This document shows positions 1-9,224 of a stretch of 64,000 bases of DNA, in pieces. The stretch comes from Stagnimonas aquatica (GTDB lineage: Bacteria; Pseudomonadota; Gammaproteobacteria; Nevskiales; Nevskiaceae): contig NZ_RJVO01000001.1 in assembly GCF_003730135.1 (NCBI RefSeq), positions 644,001 to 708,000 of the forward strand. Direction: 5' to 3'. Below the pieces are notes generated by a model. It ran no database searches and was not told the DNA's origin. It was given only the letters and a program-made list of their open reading frames with translations. Made by a program: the position numbers and the translations under genes. Position 1 is the first letter of the stretch, and each line of letters begins with the position of its first letter.

Positions 1-837
1 GCCCGCGCCGCCGGCGAGCATGACGCTGAGGCCGTAGGCGAGGCCGAAGGCGCCGGGCGTCCAGCCGTGATTGCGGATGAAGTAGCTGGGCAGCCAGGCG
101 GCGCTGGCGTAGGCCGAGAGCGCGAACATGGCAAAGCCCAGGTTGTGCAGCAGCAGCAGACGCCGGTGCGCCCATAGCAGGCGCAGACCGGGCCGGCGGC
201 CGCCGGCCGGTGCCGGGCGGGGCGGTTCGCGCACGGTCAGCAGCAACAGGGCGAGTAGCGGGCCGGCCAGGGCCAGCAGCACCAGCACGTACTGCCGGGG
301 CCGCAACTCGCCGAGCAGCGGCAGCGTGGTCGCTCCGGGCTGGACGCTGACCTGGGTCAGCAGGCCGCCAATGGCGACGGCGGCGCCCACCCCCAGGCAG
401 ACGCCCAGGGCGTAGATGCTGTTGGCGCGGGCCACCTGGTGCGGCGGGAAGCTGCTGGCGATCAGCGAATAGGCGGCCGGGGCCAGGGCGGCCTCGCCGA
501 CCGCCACGGCGGCGCGGGCGATGAGCAGATCGCCATAGCCGCGCGCGTAGGCCAGCGCCGCCACCGCGCCGCTCCAGAACAGCAGCCCGGCGATGATCAG
601 ATTGCGCCGGTTGCCACGGTCGGCGAGCGCGCCCAGGGGCAGACCCGCCACCGAGTAGGCCACCGCGAAGCAGAGGCCGAGCAGCAGGCCGACCTGGCTG
701 TCGTTGATGCCGAAGTCGGCACGCAGCGAGCCGACCAGCAGGTTGAGAATCTGGCGGTCGAGCAGCGACAGCGTCGAGGCGAGCATCAAAACGCCAACGA
801 CGTACCAGGGGTAGTAGCGAGAAAGGGGCTGGGGCAT
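1..837 (-). CDS. MFS transporter, spinster-like, partial (C-terminus outside window)
   Basis: The minus-strand frame opens with ATG at 837 and stays open to base 1, giving 279 residues of an unfinished protein. It starts MPQPLSRYYPWYVV and continues through alternating hydrophobic segments. The stretch LLDRQILNLLVGSLRADFGI in helix 1 and GALADRGNRR in the loop between helices 2 and 3 are typical of major facilitator carriers of the spinster-like (Spns) group. It should be an inner-membrane, proton-linked exporter or importer. The substrate cannot be read from sequence. The gene is divergent from the DUF1566 lipoprotein at 1083. The family call is firm and the function is open. Confidence 0.85.
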   Translation of the reverse strand, partial: MPQPLSRYYPWYVVGVLMLASTLSLLDRQILNLLVGSLRADFGINDSQVGLLLGLCFAVAYSVAGLPLGALADRGNRRNLIIAGLLFWSGAVAALAYARGYGDLLIARAAVAVGEAALAPAAYSLIASSFPPHQVARANSIYALGVCLGVGAAVAIGGLLTQVSVQPGATTLPLLGELRPRQYVLVLLALAGPLLALLLLTVREPPRPAPAGGRRPGLRLLWAHRRLLLLHNLGFAMFALSAYASAAWLPSYFIRNHGWTPGAFGLAYGLSVMLAGGAG

Positions 838-1082
838 ATCCCGCCAGCTTAGCGGTGCAGCTCCGCCTTTGGCGGCTGGCTTAAAGAGACGCGACCGGCG
901 ACGGCCGCCCCGGCGTCGTGCTGGAACTGGGCGATGCAGGGCGGTCCGGAAACCCCGAGAACACCTCAAGGCGCGCAATCCCCTCCCCAAATGGGGACTG
1001 CCCGGCGTCGCCCCCGCGCACCACCATCGCTCCCGACCTGTCACAGCCCCCCGTGGCAGGCGCTCACCGCCTCGGGAACCAC

Positions 1083-2738
1083 ATGGACGACCTCATTCAC
1101 ACCGCTGCGGCCCACCGGCCGCACCAGCCCGGGCGCCGTCACTGGCTGAGCCTGGCCCTGCTGCTCAGCGCCGGCCTCGCCGCCTGTGGCAGTGACCAAG
1201 CCAGCGTCGATCTCACGCCGCCGGTGACACCCACCACCTTTACCGCCAGCGCCAGCGCCGGCAGCGGCGGCCGCATCAGCCCGGCGAGCCAGACGGTGAA
1301 CGCCGGCAGCACCGCCAGCTTCACGGTGAGTGCCGACAGCGGCTTTCACCTGCTCGGCGTCAGCGGCTGCGGCGGCAGCCTGAGCGGCAGCAGCTACACC
1401 ACGGCGCCGATGAACGCCAACTGCGCGATCAGCGCCAGCTTCGAGGCGGACGTGGTCACGCCCAGCCGCTACACCATCAGCACCAGCGCCGGCGCTGGCG
1501 GCAGCATCAGCCCGACCAGCCAGGTCGTGGATGCCGGCGCGGTGGCGAGCTTCACCATCACTCCCGACAGCGGCTTCGTCGTGCAGGATGCCAGCGGCTG
1601 CGGCGGCGCCCGTGACACCAGCAACGTCTACACCACCGCCGCGATCAATGCCGACTGCACCATCACCGCGAGCTTCGTCGCCGAACCGCCGGCGCCGCTG
1701 GTGACGGTCACCGCCAGCGCCGGCGCGGGCGGGCAGATCAGCCCCGCCAGCCAGCAGGTCCGGCGCGGCGGAACCACCGTCTTCACCGTCACCGCCGATA
1801 GCGGCTTTCGCATCCGCGCGGTCAGCGGCTGCGGCGGCAGCCTCGCCGGCAACAGCTACACCACCGGCGCGATCATCGACGCCTGCGAGGTGAGCGCCAG
1901 CTTCGAGGCCGAGGCGCCGACGGCGGCGGCGCGCAAGCTCAACGACACCGGCGTGGTCTACTGCGCCCGCGAGGTCGGTCGCAACGACGGCGACAATCGC
2001 GTCGAATGCGGCGATGCCAGCGTCACCAACGCCGCCCAGCAGGATGTCAGCCAGGGCCGCGACGCGCAGGCGCTGGCCGGCACGCTCACCAAGGTCGGCG
2101 CCAGCACGCCCAACGCCGGCACCAAGGCCAACGGCTTCGACTTCACCAAGCTCGACAAGGACGGCAATGCCCTGGCAGCCGACGCCGCCTTCTGGCGCTG
2201 CACCCGGGACAACGTCACCGGCCTGATCTGGGAAAACAAGACCGACCAGGACGACCCCAGCAATCCCAGCGACGGCAGCCTGACCACGGCCGACCTGGAG
2301 CTGCACGACAAGGACAATACCTATAGCTGGTTCAACAGCGACGCCAACAGCAACGGCGGCAACTCCGGCACCGCCACCAACGGCGTCTGCGCTCCGTCCA
2401 CCCGCTGCGACACCGAGAAGTTCGTCGCCGACGTGAACGCGATGGGCCTCTGCGGCGCCAGCGACTGGCGGCTGCCGACCGTCGATGAATTGCAGAACAT
2501 CGCTGACCGTGGCCGCCAGTTCGGCACCCGGCCGGAGACCAGCATGGCCATCGACCCCGGCTACTTCCGCTTCACGGAGTACTTCCAGCCGCAGGTGTAC
2601 TGGTCGAGCAGCCCGGCGGTGCTAGCCGAAGAGGTGTGGGTAGTGAGCTTCAAGGACGGCATCCGCGGCGACGATTTGAAGCGCCGGAACTACTCGATCC
2701 GCCTGGTTCGCGATCCAGCGGCGGCCGTGCCGCGCTGA
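1083..2738 (+). CDS. DUF1566 lipoprotein with three bacterial-repeat domains
   Basis: 551-residue predicted lipoprotein. I chose ATG 1083 over an in-frame start at 918 because it directly precedes a signal peptide ending in a lipobox (LAAC, Cys35). Three tandem copies of a roughly 70-residue module follow (about 52-122, 130-199, 207-275). Each runs SAGxGGxISPxSQ, then DSGF, then SGCGG, then CxxxASF, as in the InlB-B-like bacterial repeat family, with two conserved cysteines per copy that may form a disulfide. Residues 285-551 are a DUF1566/Lcl C-terminal domain, with a DWRLPTVDEL segment and YWSSSP near the end. Likely surface or periplasmic, possibly binding. It is followed after 47 nt by a second, shorter DUF1566 protein. 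The biological role is unknown. Confidence 0.85.
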   Translation: MDDLIHTAAAHRPHQPGRRHWLSLALLLSAGLAACGSDQASVDLTPPVTPTTFTASASAGSGGRISPASQTVNAGSTASFTVSADSGFHLLGVSGCGGSLSGSSYTTAPMNANCAISASFEADVVTPSRYTISTSAGAGGSISPTSQVVDAGAVASFTITPDSGFVVQDASGCGGARDTSNVYTTAAINADCTITASFVAEPPAPLVTVTASAGAGGQISPASQQVRRGGTTVFTVTADSGFRIRAVSGCGGSLAGNSYTTGAIIDACEVSASFEAEAPTAAARKLNDTGVVYCAREVGRNDGDNRVECGDASVTNAAQQDVSQGRDAQALAGTLTKVGASTPNAGTKANGFDFTKLDKDGNALAADAAFWRCTRDNVTGLIWENKTDQDDPSNPSDGSLTTADLELHDKDNTYSWFNSDANSNGGNSGTATNGVCAPSTRCDTEKFVADVNAMGLCGASDWRLPTVDELQNIADRGRQFGTRPETSMAIDPGYFRFTEYFQPQVYWSSSPAVLAEEVWVVSFKDGIRGDDLKRRNYSIRLVRDPAAAVPR

Positions 2739-2785
2739 ACCCGGCCATGCACTCCCTCACTTACGTCCACCACAGGAGCACGGCC

Positions 2786-3331
2786 ATGCCGGTTTCCAAA
2801 TTCCACCGCACCCTCCTCACGGCGCTGCTGCTGGGCCTCGGCCTGAGCGCCGGCGCCCAGGCGCAGCAGGTCTGCAATGCCAGCCTCGCCGCCACCCGGC
2901 CTGACAGCCAGTACCGCATCAGCGCCGACGGCAGCGAGGTCACCGACCTGACCACCGGCCTGATCTGGAAGCGCTGCGTCGAGGGCCAGAACTGGGACGC
3001 CGACAACCAGCAGTGCAGCGGCACGCCGACCGCGATGGCCTGGCCGGCGGCGCTGGTGCACGTCAGCGCCCAGACCGGCGGCTGGCGGCTGCCCAACCTC
3101 AACGAGGCGCTCAGCCTGCTGGAGGCGGGCTGCAAGACCCCGGCGCACAACGTCTCGGTATTTCCCTCACCGACCACCGCCAGCCAGCTCTACCACCTGA
3201 GCACCAGCACGCCGCACGCGGACAGCGACGGCGACCGCTGGGTGATCGACTTCCAGGCCGGCGTGGATCGCCAGAGCACCAAGCGGGTCGCCACCTCGCT
3301 GCTGCGCCTGGTGCGCGAGCCGCAGCCTTGA
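2786..3331 (+). CDS. Secreted DUF1566 domain protein
   Basis: 181-residue protein. ATG 2786 is preceded by an AGGAG ribosome site (about 2774-2778) and starts a clear signal peptide (MPVSKFHRTLLTALLL, cleavage near AQA-QQ). The mature part is one DUF1566/Lcl C-terminal module: DLTTGLIWKRC near the start, GGWRLPNLNEAL in the middle, and a WVIDFQAG...RLVRE ending. It has the same C-terminal domain as the upstream lipoprotein and shares its strand, so the two probably form one transcript or came from duplication. No catalytic motif is visible. DUF1566 proteins have no agreed biochemical function. Confidence 0.8.
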   Translation: MPVSKFHRTLLTALLLGLGLSAGAQAQQVCNASLAATRPDSQYRISADGSEVTDLTTGLIWKRCVEGQNWDADNQQCSGTPTAMAWPAALVHVSAQTGGWRLPNLNEALSLLEAGCKTPAHNVSVFPSPTTASQLYHLSTSTPHADSDGDRWVIDFQAGVDRQSTKRVATSLLRLVREPQP

Positions 3332-3336
3332 GCCGG

Positions 3337-3366
3337 CCCGGCGCCGGCGTGGAAGCCGGCGCCGGG
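3337..3366 (+). terminator. GC-rich hairpin after the DUF1566 pair
   Basis: A perfect 12-bp stem (CCCGGCGCCGGC at 3337-3348, complement at 3355-3366) with loop gtggaa lies 5 nt after the stop codon. There is no T run, so it is either a Rho-type 3' end structure or an mRNA stabiliser. Confidence 0.5.
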
Positions 3367-3510
3367 GGCAACTGACGGCCGAGTCCTCGTCAATTCGGAG
3401 GAGTGAGCCGGGCCTGCGGGCCACTACATTGCCAGGGAGGTTCCGGTTCCGCTCCGGAGCCACGGCAGGGCCCACGGAATAGGCGCCCGCACACATGGCA
3501 TGGAGGCGAC

Positions 3511-5385
3511 ATGGCAGCTGGCAACGGCGCCCGGGCGGGTTTGGCCCTGGGTCTGATGGGTGGTATCGCGACGGGCACGGCACAGGCCGCTTCCTATGAC
3601 TTCTTCGGCCTCGATGCCGAAACCCAGTTCCAGGCCGGCTACGCCCTGGGCCTGCGTCTGGAAGACCCCGACAACCGCATCATCGCCACGCCGCCGAGCC
3701 CGAAGATTCCGATCCCCGACGCGCTGAAGCTGCCGGAGTCGAACAACTACGACGACGGCGACCGCAACTTCAAGAAGGGCGCGCTGATCAACAACCGCGT
3801 CACCGCGCTCGGCGAGATCATGCTCAAGAAGGACGAGTACGGCCTGCTGCTGCGTGGCGATGCCTTCTACGACGACGTCTATCGCCGGCTCGACAACGAC
3901 AACAACTCGCCCGACACCATCAACAAGACCGGCGGCCGGGTGAACGAATTCACCCATGCCGCGCGCTACTACGACGGCCAGCGCACCCGCCTGCTCGACG
4001 CCTATGTGTACGGCAGCTGGTACATCGGCGACAGCGCGGCGTTGAACCTGCGCATCGGCCAGCAGGTGGTGGCCTGGGGCGAGAGTCTGTTCTTTTCTGG
4101 CGTGGCGCTGGCGCAAGGCCCGGCCGACGCCACCAAGGCGACGGTGCCGGGCGCGGATGTGAAAAGCATCCTGCTGCCGGTCAACCAGGTGTCGCTGCAA
4201 CTGGCGCTCAACGAAGACCTCACTCTGCTCGGCCAGTACAAGCTGGAGTTCAAGGAGGTCGAGCTGAATCCGGTCGGCGAGTTCTATTCGGTGAGCGACG
4301 TGGTCGGCCCCGGCGCGGAATTCATCTACGGCATCAAGAACCCGGTGCACAAGGATGTGCTGGCCGACACCATCCTCAACGCGCCGGACCTGCTGGGCGC
4401 GCTCTACCCGGCGCTGCAACCGCTGTCGCCGCTGCTGAACCCGGTGCTCGGCTTGCCGCTGATCCCGGAAGTGGTGCGCGGCGTGGTCGGCCTGGTCGGC
4501 GCCACCGGCGTGCTCGACGGCGCGCCGAAGAACATCAACGTGCAGCGCCGCGAAGACATCCGCCCCAGCGACTACGGCCAGTGGGGTCTGGGCCTGCGTT
4601 ACCGGCTGACGCCGGAAACCACCGTCGGCGCCTACCGCCTGCGCTACCACAACACCACCCCGGCGCCGGTGCAGAACTACGGCTACGCGGTTCTGCTGCC
4701 GGGCGCCGGCGGCCTGCCCGACATCACCACCCAGTTGCTCGGCGTGCAGGTGCCGGTGACCTACAACATCCGCTACTTCGACGGCATCGACCTGTCGGCG
4801 CTGAGCTTCTCCACCAGCCTGTTCGGCGCCAACGTCGCCGGCGAGGTGATCTACCGCGAGGGCGTGGACGTGCTGGTGGATGTCGATGGCGGCCTGCTCG
4901 GACCGGTGCCGACGCCGACCCGCGGCAAGGTCGGGCAGGCGCTGCTGTCGGCGATCTACACCATCGGTCCGCGCGCCTTCTGGGACTCCTTCACCCTGGT
5001 CAGCGAACTGGGCTATGTCCACGTCGAGGATGTCGATGCCGCCTGTGGCCCGACCAGCTGCTCGGAGCAGCTCACCTACACCCGCGACGCCTCCGGCTAT
5101 TCGATACTCGGCATCCTCGAACGCAAGGCGGTGTTCGATGGCTGGGACCTGCAGATTCCGGTGACCTTTGCCGGCGTGATCGGCGGTCATTCCTCGCTGC
5201 TCTCGGGCCTGGGCTCGCTGATGGGCGAGGGCGACTACCGCGCCAGCCTGGGCGTCAACTTCACCCGCCTGCAGACCTTCACCGTCGGGCTCAACTACAG
5301 CGCCTTCCTGGGCGAGCCGGACTTCAAGGAGCGGCCCTACGCCGACCGCGACAACGTCTCGCTGAGCCTCACCTACCGCTTCTAA
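3511..5385 (+). CDS. DUF1302 family outer-membrane protein
   Basis: 624 residues. ATG 3511 is chosen because GGAGG sits just upstream (3502-3506) and the N-terminus is a signal peptide ending GTAQA-AS. Longer in-frame starts would give a non-hydrophobic leader. The mature part opens YDFFGLDAETQFQAGYALG, alternates in beta-barrel fashion (for example IGQQVVAWGESLFF and LRYRLTPETTVGAYRLRYH), and ends in an aromatic residue (LTYRF), the usual outer-membrane assembly signal. DUF1302 proteins often sit with DUF1329 proteins and RND exporters in degraders of hydrophobic compounds, but neither partner is present here. The next gene is a secreted lipase, so a role in handling lipids or hydrophobic substrates is plausible but inferred. 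Confidence 0.85.
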   Translation: MAAGNGARAGLALGLMGGIATGTAQAASYDFFGLDAETQFQAGYALGLRLEDPDNRIIATPPSPKIPIPDALKLPESNNYDDGDRNFKKGALINNRVTALGEIMLKKDEYGLLLRGDAFYDDVYRRLDNDNNSPDTINKTGGRVNEFTHAARYYDGQRTRLLDAYVYGSWYIGDSAALNLRIGQQVVAWGESLFFSGVALAQGPADATKATVPGADVKSILLPVNQVSLQLALNEDLTLLGQYKLEFKEVELNPVGEFYSVSDVVGPGAEFIYGIKNPVHKDVLADTILNAPDLLGALYPALQPLSPLLNPVLGLPLIPEVVRGVVGLVGATGVLDGAPKNINVQRREDIRPSDYGQWGLGLRYRLTPETTVGAYRLRYHNTTPAPVQNYGYAVLLPGAGGLPDITTQLLGVQVPVTYNIRYFDGIDLSALSFSTSLFGANVAGEVIYREGVDVLVDVDGGLLGPVPTPTRGKVGQALLSAIYTIGPRAFWDSFTLVSELGYVHVEDVDAACGPTSCSEQLTYTRDASGYSILGILERKAVFDGWDLQIPVTFAGVIGGHSSLLSGLGSLMGEGDYRASLGVNFTRLQTFTVGLNYSAFLGEPDFKERPYADRDNVSLSLTYRF

Positions 5386-5453
5386 GCCGAGTGGCCGAGG
5401 CGGGTAGCGGCGCTGGCGCGATACTGCGCGCCAACGCCAGCGGGAGGAGAACC

Positions 5454-6539
5454 ATGGCCAGGAACCAGCGCGGACGCCGTATCCGCGTCGCTACAGGCTT
5501 CAGCGCCTTCGGTCTGGCGCTGCTGCTGGCCGCCTGCGGCAGCGAGGCCGAGCCAGCCAGCGCCGCCAACGGCTGGGCCGGCGAGCCCAAGCTGGAGACG
5601 CCGGTCGAACAGCTCGACGCGGCGCTGCACTGCACGCCCTTCGAGCACCCGGACAAGCCGCCGGTGCTGCTGGTGCACGGCACCTTCACCACCGGTGCCG
5701 AGCAGTACGAGTGGACCTACATCCCGCTGCTCAGCGAGCGCGGCTACGACGTCTGCGCGGTGACCTACCCCGACCGTGGTCTGGGCGACATGCAGGTCTC
5801 GGCGGAGTACGTGGTGCATGCGCTACGGCGCATCCACGCCGAGACCGGCCGCCAGGTAGCGATGATCGGCCACAGCCAGGGGGCCGGCATGCCGCGCTGG
5901 GCGCTGAAGTGGTGGCCTTCGGCACGCGCGGCGGTCGCCGACTTCGTGTTGCAGGCGGGGCCCAACCACGGCACCGCCATCTCCGATCCGGCCAGCCTGC
6001 TGGCCGGGCTCGGGCTGCCCTTGCCGCTGCCCAGCACCGGTGGCCTGCCGGTGCCGCTGCCGGCGGCGGTGCGGCAGTTCGCGCCGGCCTCGCTGTTCAC
6101 GAGCGCCGTCAATCGCGGCGACGAAACCCCCGGCGACATCGACTACACCAGCCTCTACACCCAGTTCGACGAGCTGGTGCAGCCGGTGAGCCCGGTGCCG
6201 ACCGCCGCCCTGGACTGGCAGCAGAACAATCCCAAGGTCAGCAATCTGCTGTTGCAGGATCTCTGCCCCGGCCGCTTCGTCGATCACGTCAGCATCGGCC
6301 TCACCGACCGCCTGGCCTTCGAGCTGACGCTGGACGCGATCAGCCAGCCCGGCCCGGCGAATCCCCAGCGTGCTGGCGGCGCCGCGCTCTGCGGGCTGGC
6401 GGCGATCATCCCCGACCAGATCATCAGCACCAATGCCGCCAGCGGCCTGGTCAACATCCTGCGCGCCGAGCTGAGCGGCGGCGCGCCGGCCCTGCACCTG
6501 GTCAGCGAGGAACCAGCGCTGAAGGACTACGCGCGTTGA
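5454..6539 (+). CDS. CALB-like lipase lipoprotein
   Basis: 361-residue alpha/beta hydrolase. ATG 5454 follows a GGGAGGAG ribosome site and begins a lipoprotein signal (LALLLAAC, Cys28). The order of motifs matches the Candida antarctica lipase B family: LLVHGTFTTG for the oxyanion strand, GYDVC, then QVSAEYVVHAL. GHSQGAG carries the nucleophile Ser141, AGPNHGT follows it, YTSLYTQFDELVQP carries the likely acid Asp239, and VDHVS carries the likely base His278. It probably hydrolyses esters or triglycerides at the cell surface. It lies 68 nt after the DUF1302 porin-like gene on the same strand. The fold and triad are well supported. The match to the fungal lipase is from memory of its sequence. 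Confidence 0.82.
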   Translation: MARNQRGRRIRVATGFSAFGLALLLAACGSEAEPASAANGWAGEPKLETPVEQLDAALHCTPFEHPDKPPVLLVHGTFTTGAEQYEWTYIPLLSERGYDVCAVTYPDRGLGDMQVSAEYVVHALRRIHAETGRQVAMIGHSQGAGMPRWALKWWPSARAAVADFVLQAGPNHGTAISDPASLLAGLGLPLPLPSTGGLPVPLPAAVRQFAPASLFTSAVNRGDETPGDIDYTSLYTQFDELVQPVSPVPTAALDWQQNNPKVSNLLLQDLCPGRFVDHVSIGLTDRLAFELTLDAISQPGPANPQRAGGAALCGLAAIIPDQIISTNAASGLVNILRAELSGGAPALHLVSEEPALKDYAR

Positions 6540-6663
6540 GCCGGCACCGGCGCCGGTACTGCAAACGGGCGAAGACGCCGGCGGCCGGCTTGCCGACCAT
6601 CGGCGCGCCATAATTGCGCTCCCCGCGCAGCCTGCGCTCCACACCGAATGGGCCTTACGCCGC

Positions 6664-7929
6664 ATGAGCGACACCGATAGCAGCAGCACCGCCGGCAGCA
6701 CGCCGGAATCCGTTTTCGTGATCGTCGGCGCCGGCCAGGCCGGCGGCGAGGTTTCCGGCGAACTGCGCAAGCAGGGCTACACCGGCCGCGTGCTGCTGAT
6801 CGGCGAGGAGGAGCAGATCCCCTACAAGCGGCCGCCGCTGTCCAAGGGCTTTCTCGCCGGCAGCGTCACCGAGGAGTCGCTCTACGTCAGCCCGCGCGCC
6901 AAGCTGGAGCAGCTCAACATCGAGTTTCTCGGTGCGACCCGGGTGAGCCGCATCGACCGCGCGCGCCGGGTGGTGGTGCTCGCCGACGGTCGCGAGCAGC
7001 GCTACGACAAGCTGGCCCTGACCACCGGCGGCCGCGCCCGCCTGCTGTCGCTGACCGGCGCCGACAAGCCCAACGTGCTGCCGCTGCGCAGCATCGCCGA
7101 CGTCAAGAAGCTGCAACCGCTGTGCGTCGCCGGCAAGCGCGCGGTGGTGATCGGCGGCGGCTTCATCGGCCTGGAAACGGCGGCGGTGATGCTCAAGCTG
7201 GGCCTGCACGTCACCGTGCTGGAAGGCCTGCCGCGCGTGCTGGCCCGCGTCACCGCGCCGGAGGTGTCGAGCTTCTTCGAGCGCATGCACCGCGAAGCCG
7301 GCGTCGATCTGCGCACCGGCGTGCAGATCAGCCATCTGGAAGGCGAGGCGCAGGTCGAGACGGTGGTGCTCACCGACGGCAGCCGCATCGCGGCGGACTT
7401 CATCATCGTCGGCATCGGCGTGGTGCCCAACACCGAGCTGGCCGCCGAAGCCGGACTGGAACTGGACAACGGCATCGTCGTTGACCAACACGCCCGCACC
7501 AGCGACCCGGACATCGTCGCCGCCGGCGATTGCAGCAATCACCCGAGCAACTTCGCCGGCCGCCGCATCCGCCTGGAGTCGGTGCAGAACGCCATGGAGC
7601 AGGGCCGCATCGCCGCGCGCTCGATGCTCGGCAAGGACGAGGCCTACCAGAACGTGCCCTGGTTCTGGTCCGACCAGTACGACCTCAAGTTGCAGATGGT
7701 CGGCCTCTCGCAGGGCTACGACCAACTGGTGCTGCGCGGCGACCCGGCCACGCAGCGCAACTTCGCCGCCTTCTACCTCAAGGCCGGCAAGCTGATCGCC
7801 GCCGATACCGTCAGCCGCCCCGGCGAGTTCATGCTCGCGAAGAAGTGGGTGGCCGAGGGCGCGGTGCTGCCGCCAGCGGCCCTCGCCGACGACAGCCAGC
7901 CGCTGAAGAACCTGCAAACGGCGGCCTGA
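6664..7929 (+). CDS. FAD-dependent ferredoxin reductase-type oxidoreductase
   Basis: 421 residues. It has an N-terminal FAD-binding dinucleotide fold (VIVGAGQAG, Gly22-Gly27), a central NAD(P) fold (VVIGGGFIGLETA, Gly164-Gly169) and the second FAD motif VAAGDCS. PYKRPPLSK near residue 50 and FWSDQYDLKLQMVG in the C-terminal domain are characteristic of putidaredoxin/rhodocoxin reductase-like enzymes, which pass electrons from NAD(P)H to a ferredoxin feeding a P450 or dioxygenase. Neither a ferredoxin nor an oxygenase is in the window, so the partner is unknown. It is followed 59 nt later by a beta-lactamase-fold esterase on the same strand. Confidence 0.9.
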   Translation: MSDTDSSSTAGSTPESVFVIVGAGQAGGEVSGELRKQGYTGRVLLIGEEEQIPYKRPPLSKGFLAGSVTEESLYVSPRAKLEQLNIEFLGATRVSRIDRARRVVVLADGREQRYDKLALTTGGRARLLSLTGADKPNVLPLRSIADVKKLQPLCVAGKRAVVIGGGFIGLETAAVMLKLGLHVTVLEGLPRVLARVTAPEVSSFFERMHREAGVDLRTGVQISHLEGEAQVETVVLTDGSRIAADFIIVGIGVVPNTELAAEAGLELDNGIVVDQHARTSDPDIVAAGDCSNHPSNFAGRRIRLESVQNAMEQGRIAARSMLGKDEAYQNVPWFWSDQYDLKLQMVGLSQGYDQLVLRGDPATQRNFAAFYLKAGKLIAADTVSRPGEFMLAKKWVAEGAVLPPAALADDSQPLKNLQTAA

Positions 7930-7988
7930 AGCGCTGACGGACTGAACCTCAGACGCCACACGAACAAGAACGGCACCGGATCAATCGG

Positions 7989-9224
7989 ATGAGCAAGAGC
8001 CGCTGGGTGCAGGTGCCGAAGGATCTCGGGCCGCTGAGTCAGATCGACCACGCCGCCGAGCGCAGCGCGCAGGACACCGGCGTCAGCGACGCCGACCGCG
8101 AGCGCATCTGGGCGGCGATGCAGGGCCTCTACCGCGCCGGCGTCCACCCCGCCATCACCCTGGTGATGCGCCGCCAGGGGCAGATCGTGCTGAAGCGCTC
8201 CATCGGCCGGGTGTCGGGCAATGCGCCGGGCGAGATCGGGCCGGAAGTGCCGCTGCACCCGGACTCGCCGGTCTGCCTGTTCTCGGCCTCCAAGGCGATC
8301 ACCGCGCTGCTGGTGCACAAGCTCGCCGAGCAGGGCCGCCTGCGGCTGGATGATCGCGTCGCCGACTACATCCCGGAGTTCGCCGCGCGCGGCAAGGGCG
8401 CGGTGACCATCCGCCAGTTGCTGGCGCACCGCGCCGGCATCCCGACCCTGCCGGTGAAGCACCCCGACCCCTCGCTGCTGCAGCACTGGGACGCGCTGGT
8501 GCACCTGCTGTGCCTGGCGCCGCCGTTCGACCCGCGCTTCGAGAAACAGGCCTACCACGCGCTCACCGTCGGCTTCATCGTCGGCGAGCTGATCCGCCGG
8601 GTCAGCGGCCGCGAACTGCGTGACTACCTGCATGAAGTGCTGACCGGGCCGCTGAAGCTGGACAGCATGAGCTTTGGTCTGGCCCCCGAACGCCGGGCAC
8701 TGGCGCCGAAGAGCCATGGCACCGGGCCCAAGCCGTTCTGGCCGGTGACGCAGTACGCGCAGCGCATCATCGGCGTCAGCTTCGAGCGCGCCGCCGAGGC
8801 CGCCAACGAAGACGGCTTCCTGTCTTCGGTGGTGCCATCCGGCAACATCTTCGCCAACGCCGACGACGCCTGTAAGGTGTTCCAGATGCTGCTCAACGGC
8901 GGCGAGCTGGACGGCGTGCGTATCCTCAAGCCGGAAACCGTCGCCGAGGCGGTGCGGCCGGTCGGCAATATCCAGTACGACGGCATGCTGATGGTGCCGC
9001 TGCGCTTCTCCGCCGGCTTCATGCTCGGCGAATCGCCGTTCGGCCTGTTCGGCCCGAAGAGCCACGAGGCCTTCGGTCACCTCGGCTTTGTCAGCGTGCT
9101 GTGCTGGGCCGACCCACGCCGCGACATCTCGGTGGCGCTGCTCAACACCGGCAAGTCGATGGCGCCGACGGCCTTGCTGCAACTGGCGCGGCTGTTGGGC
9201 GCCATTGGTCGCGCTGGGCGCTGA
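7989..9224 (+). CDS. Serine hydrolase, beta-lactamase fold (family VIII esterase type)
   Basis: 411 residues. The catalytic pattern of class C beta-lactamase-like esterases is present: SASK (Ser99 nucleophile, Lys102 base), Tyr189 in the YHA position of the YxN motif, and GHLG near the C-terminus in place of the KTG box. It has no signal peptide, so it is cytoplasmic, which fits an esterase or lactonase better than antibiotic resistance. The ATG start follows 59 nt after the ferredoxin reductase, suggesting one operon. The stop codon lies inside the first unit of an 8-bp tandem repeat. The substrate is unknown. Confidence 0.85.
   Translation: MSKSRWVQVPKDLGPLSQIDHAAERSAQDTGVSDADRERIWAAMQGLYRAGVHPAITLVMRRQGQIVLKRSIGRVSGNAPGEIGPEVPLHPDSPVCLFSASKAITALLVHKLAEQGRLRLDDRVADYIPEFAARGKGAVTIRQLLAHRAGIPTLPVKHPDPSLLQHWDALVHLLCLAPPFDPRFEKQAYHALTVGFIVGELIRRVSGRELRDYLHEVLTGPLKLDSMSFGLAPERRALAPKSHGTGPKPFWPVTQYAQRIIGVSFERAAEAANEDGFLSSVVPSGNIFANADDACKVFQMLLNGGELDGVRILKPETVAEAVRPVGNIQYDGMLMVPLRFSAGFMLGESPFGLFGPKSHEAFGHLGFVSVLCWADPRRDISVALLNTGKSMAPTALLQLARLLGAIGRAGR

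Noticed and set aside
3424-5190. Long minus-strand frame opposite the DUF1302 gene
   Set aside because: It has no signal, motif or ribosome site, and the plus-strand DUF1302 protein explains the region.
7989-9224. Beta-lactamase resistance gene
   Set aside because: It has the SxxK and Tyr residues but no signal peptide and a GHLG instead of the KTG motif, so an esterase is the better call.
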